A stretch of 13,796 nucleotides of DNA, taken from Collinsella sp. Lineage in GTDB: Bacteria; Actinomycetota; Coriobacteriia; Coriobacteriales; Coriobacteriaceae. Under the pieces are notes generated by a model that was not told the DNA's origin, did no database searches, and saw only the letters and a list, made by a program, of their open reading frames with translations. A program made the translations under genes and the position numbers. This document shows, piece by piece, positions 13,401-13,796 of the stretch; the first letter of the stretch is position 1; every line of letters starts with the position of its first letter. The stretch lies in the NCBI GenBank assembly GCA_019413925.1, contig DXMY01000010.1, positions 1-13,796 on the forward strand. The letters run 5' to 3'.

Positions 13401-13796
13401 CTATTCCGCGCCCTCCCGGCACATCGTGCCGAGGGCCCAAAGCCACCTCACGAGCTCGGCCGCGGTGGCCGCGTTGGCCTTCGCCGCGGGCATGCCGCGG
13501 GCGAGCATCTCCTCGCGCCGCCGCAGGAGCCGCTCGGACCCCTTCCTCCCGTGCATCCTTATCTCGAGGGGCACGCCCGTGTCCCTTGGCATGAGCTTCG
13601 GCTGGTGCCGTGCCGCGGCGTAGCACCATGAGCCCTCAACGGCCAGCTTCCTCACGAGCGCGTTGCCCGCACCGCTGATGCCTCCGAGCCGCACGGAGTC
13701 GCCACTCGACCTCTGACTCGGCGCGAGGCCGAAATAGGCCGTGACCTGCCTTCCGGAACGGAACCTCGTGAAGTCGCCGACCTCGGACGCGAAGGC
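13401..13796 (-). CDS. IS110-family transposase, C-terminal part, cut by window edge
   Basis: The minus strand stays open from the window edge to a TAG at 13403-13401, giving 131 residues. They match the C-terminal transposase domain of IS110 elements: FTRFRSGRQVTAYFGLAPSQ, then RSSGDSVRLGGISGAGN and LVRKLAVEGSWCYAAA, followed by a helical basic tail ending in MCREGAE. The SSG segment lies where the family's serine nucleophile is expected. The N-terminal RuvC-like DEDD domain would be beyond the edge at higher coordinates. A GTG at 13694 is internal, not the start. It converges on lysS. Whether the full element is intact cannot be judged. Confidence 0.9.
   Translation of the reverse strand, partial: AFASEVGDFTRFRSGRQVTAYFGLAPSQRSSGDSVRLGGISGAGNALVRKLAVEGSWCYAAARHQPKLMPRDTGVPLEIRMHGRKGSERLLRRREEMLARGMPAAKANAATAAELVRWLWALGTMCREGAE

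Noticed and set aside
13098..13631. Plus-strand open frame across the IS110 end
   Set aside because: It runs antisense to the transposase, is Arg/Pro-rich with no motif, and the opposite strand carries clear IS110 signatures.

Overview
The window looks like chromosome of a high-GC member of the class Coriobacteriia (Actinomycetota), most like Collinsella. This is an inference from protein style, GC-rich codon use, a murI-rph-rdgB cluster of the kind seen in actinobacteria, and a lysyl-tRNA synthetase with an extra C-terminal tRNA-binding domain. I could not run a database search. The core, about 1000-12975, is ordinary housekeeping DNA with all genes on the + strand. Both flanks are accessory DNA rich in repeats and mobile-element traces.

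Left flank (1-835): the first 27 codons of an unrecognised minus-strand gene, a perfect 22-bp palindrome, a roughly 218-bp MITE-like element with perfect 27-bp terminal inverted repeats, and a degraded tRNA region. The tRNA region ends in an intact tRNA-Val(TAC) on the minus strand. The 3' end of that tRNA plus its downstream spacer is repeated 184 bp away, and each copy is followed by its own terminator hairpin.

Core: asnB (asparagine synthetase) is a single-gene unit with its own -10 and terminator. Next comes a likely transcription unit of murE, a HAD phosphatase, murI and rph, and after a strong hairpin rdgB and dtd. It joins cell-wall precursor synthesis (MurE, MurI) with RNA 3'-end processing (RNase PH), nucleotide-pool cleaning (RdgB) and D-aminoacyl-tRNA editing (Dtd). 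MurI makes D-Glu and Dtd removes D-amino acids from tRNA. A good promoter then drives veg-ispE, a pair also found close together in Bacillus. After these come tRNA-Pro(CGG), tatA, greA and lysS; the tRNA, tatA and greA are each followed by a clear intrinsic terminator, so this part reads as a run of short transcription units.

Right flank (12975-13796): lysS is followed by three GC-rich stem-loop structures without U-tracts, one of which is a nested, REP-like 99-bp unit. Next is the 3' noncoding part and the C-terminal 131 codons of an IS110-family transposase on the minus strand, cut by the window edge. In this family the noncoding end can encode a bridge RNA (seekRNA), and several members target palindromic repeats. 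This is the most interesting accessory feature here, but the element is incomplete and no RNA can be proved from sequence alone.
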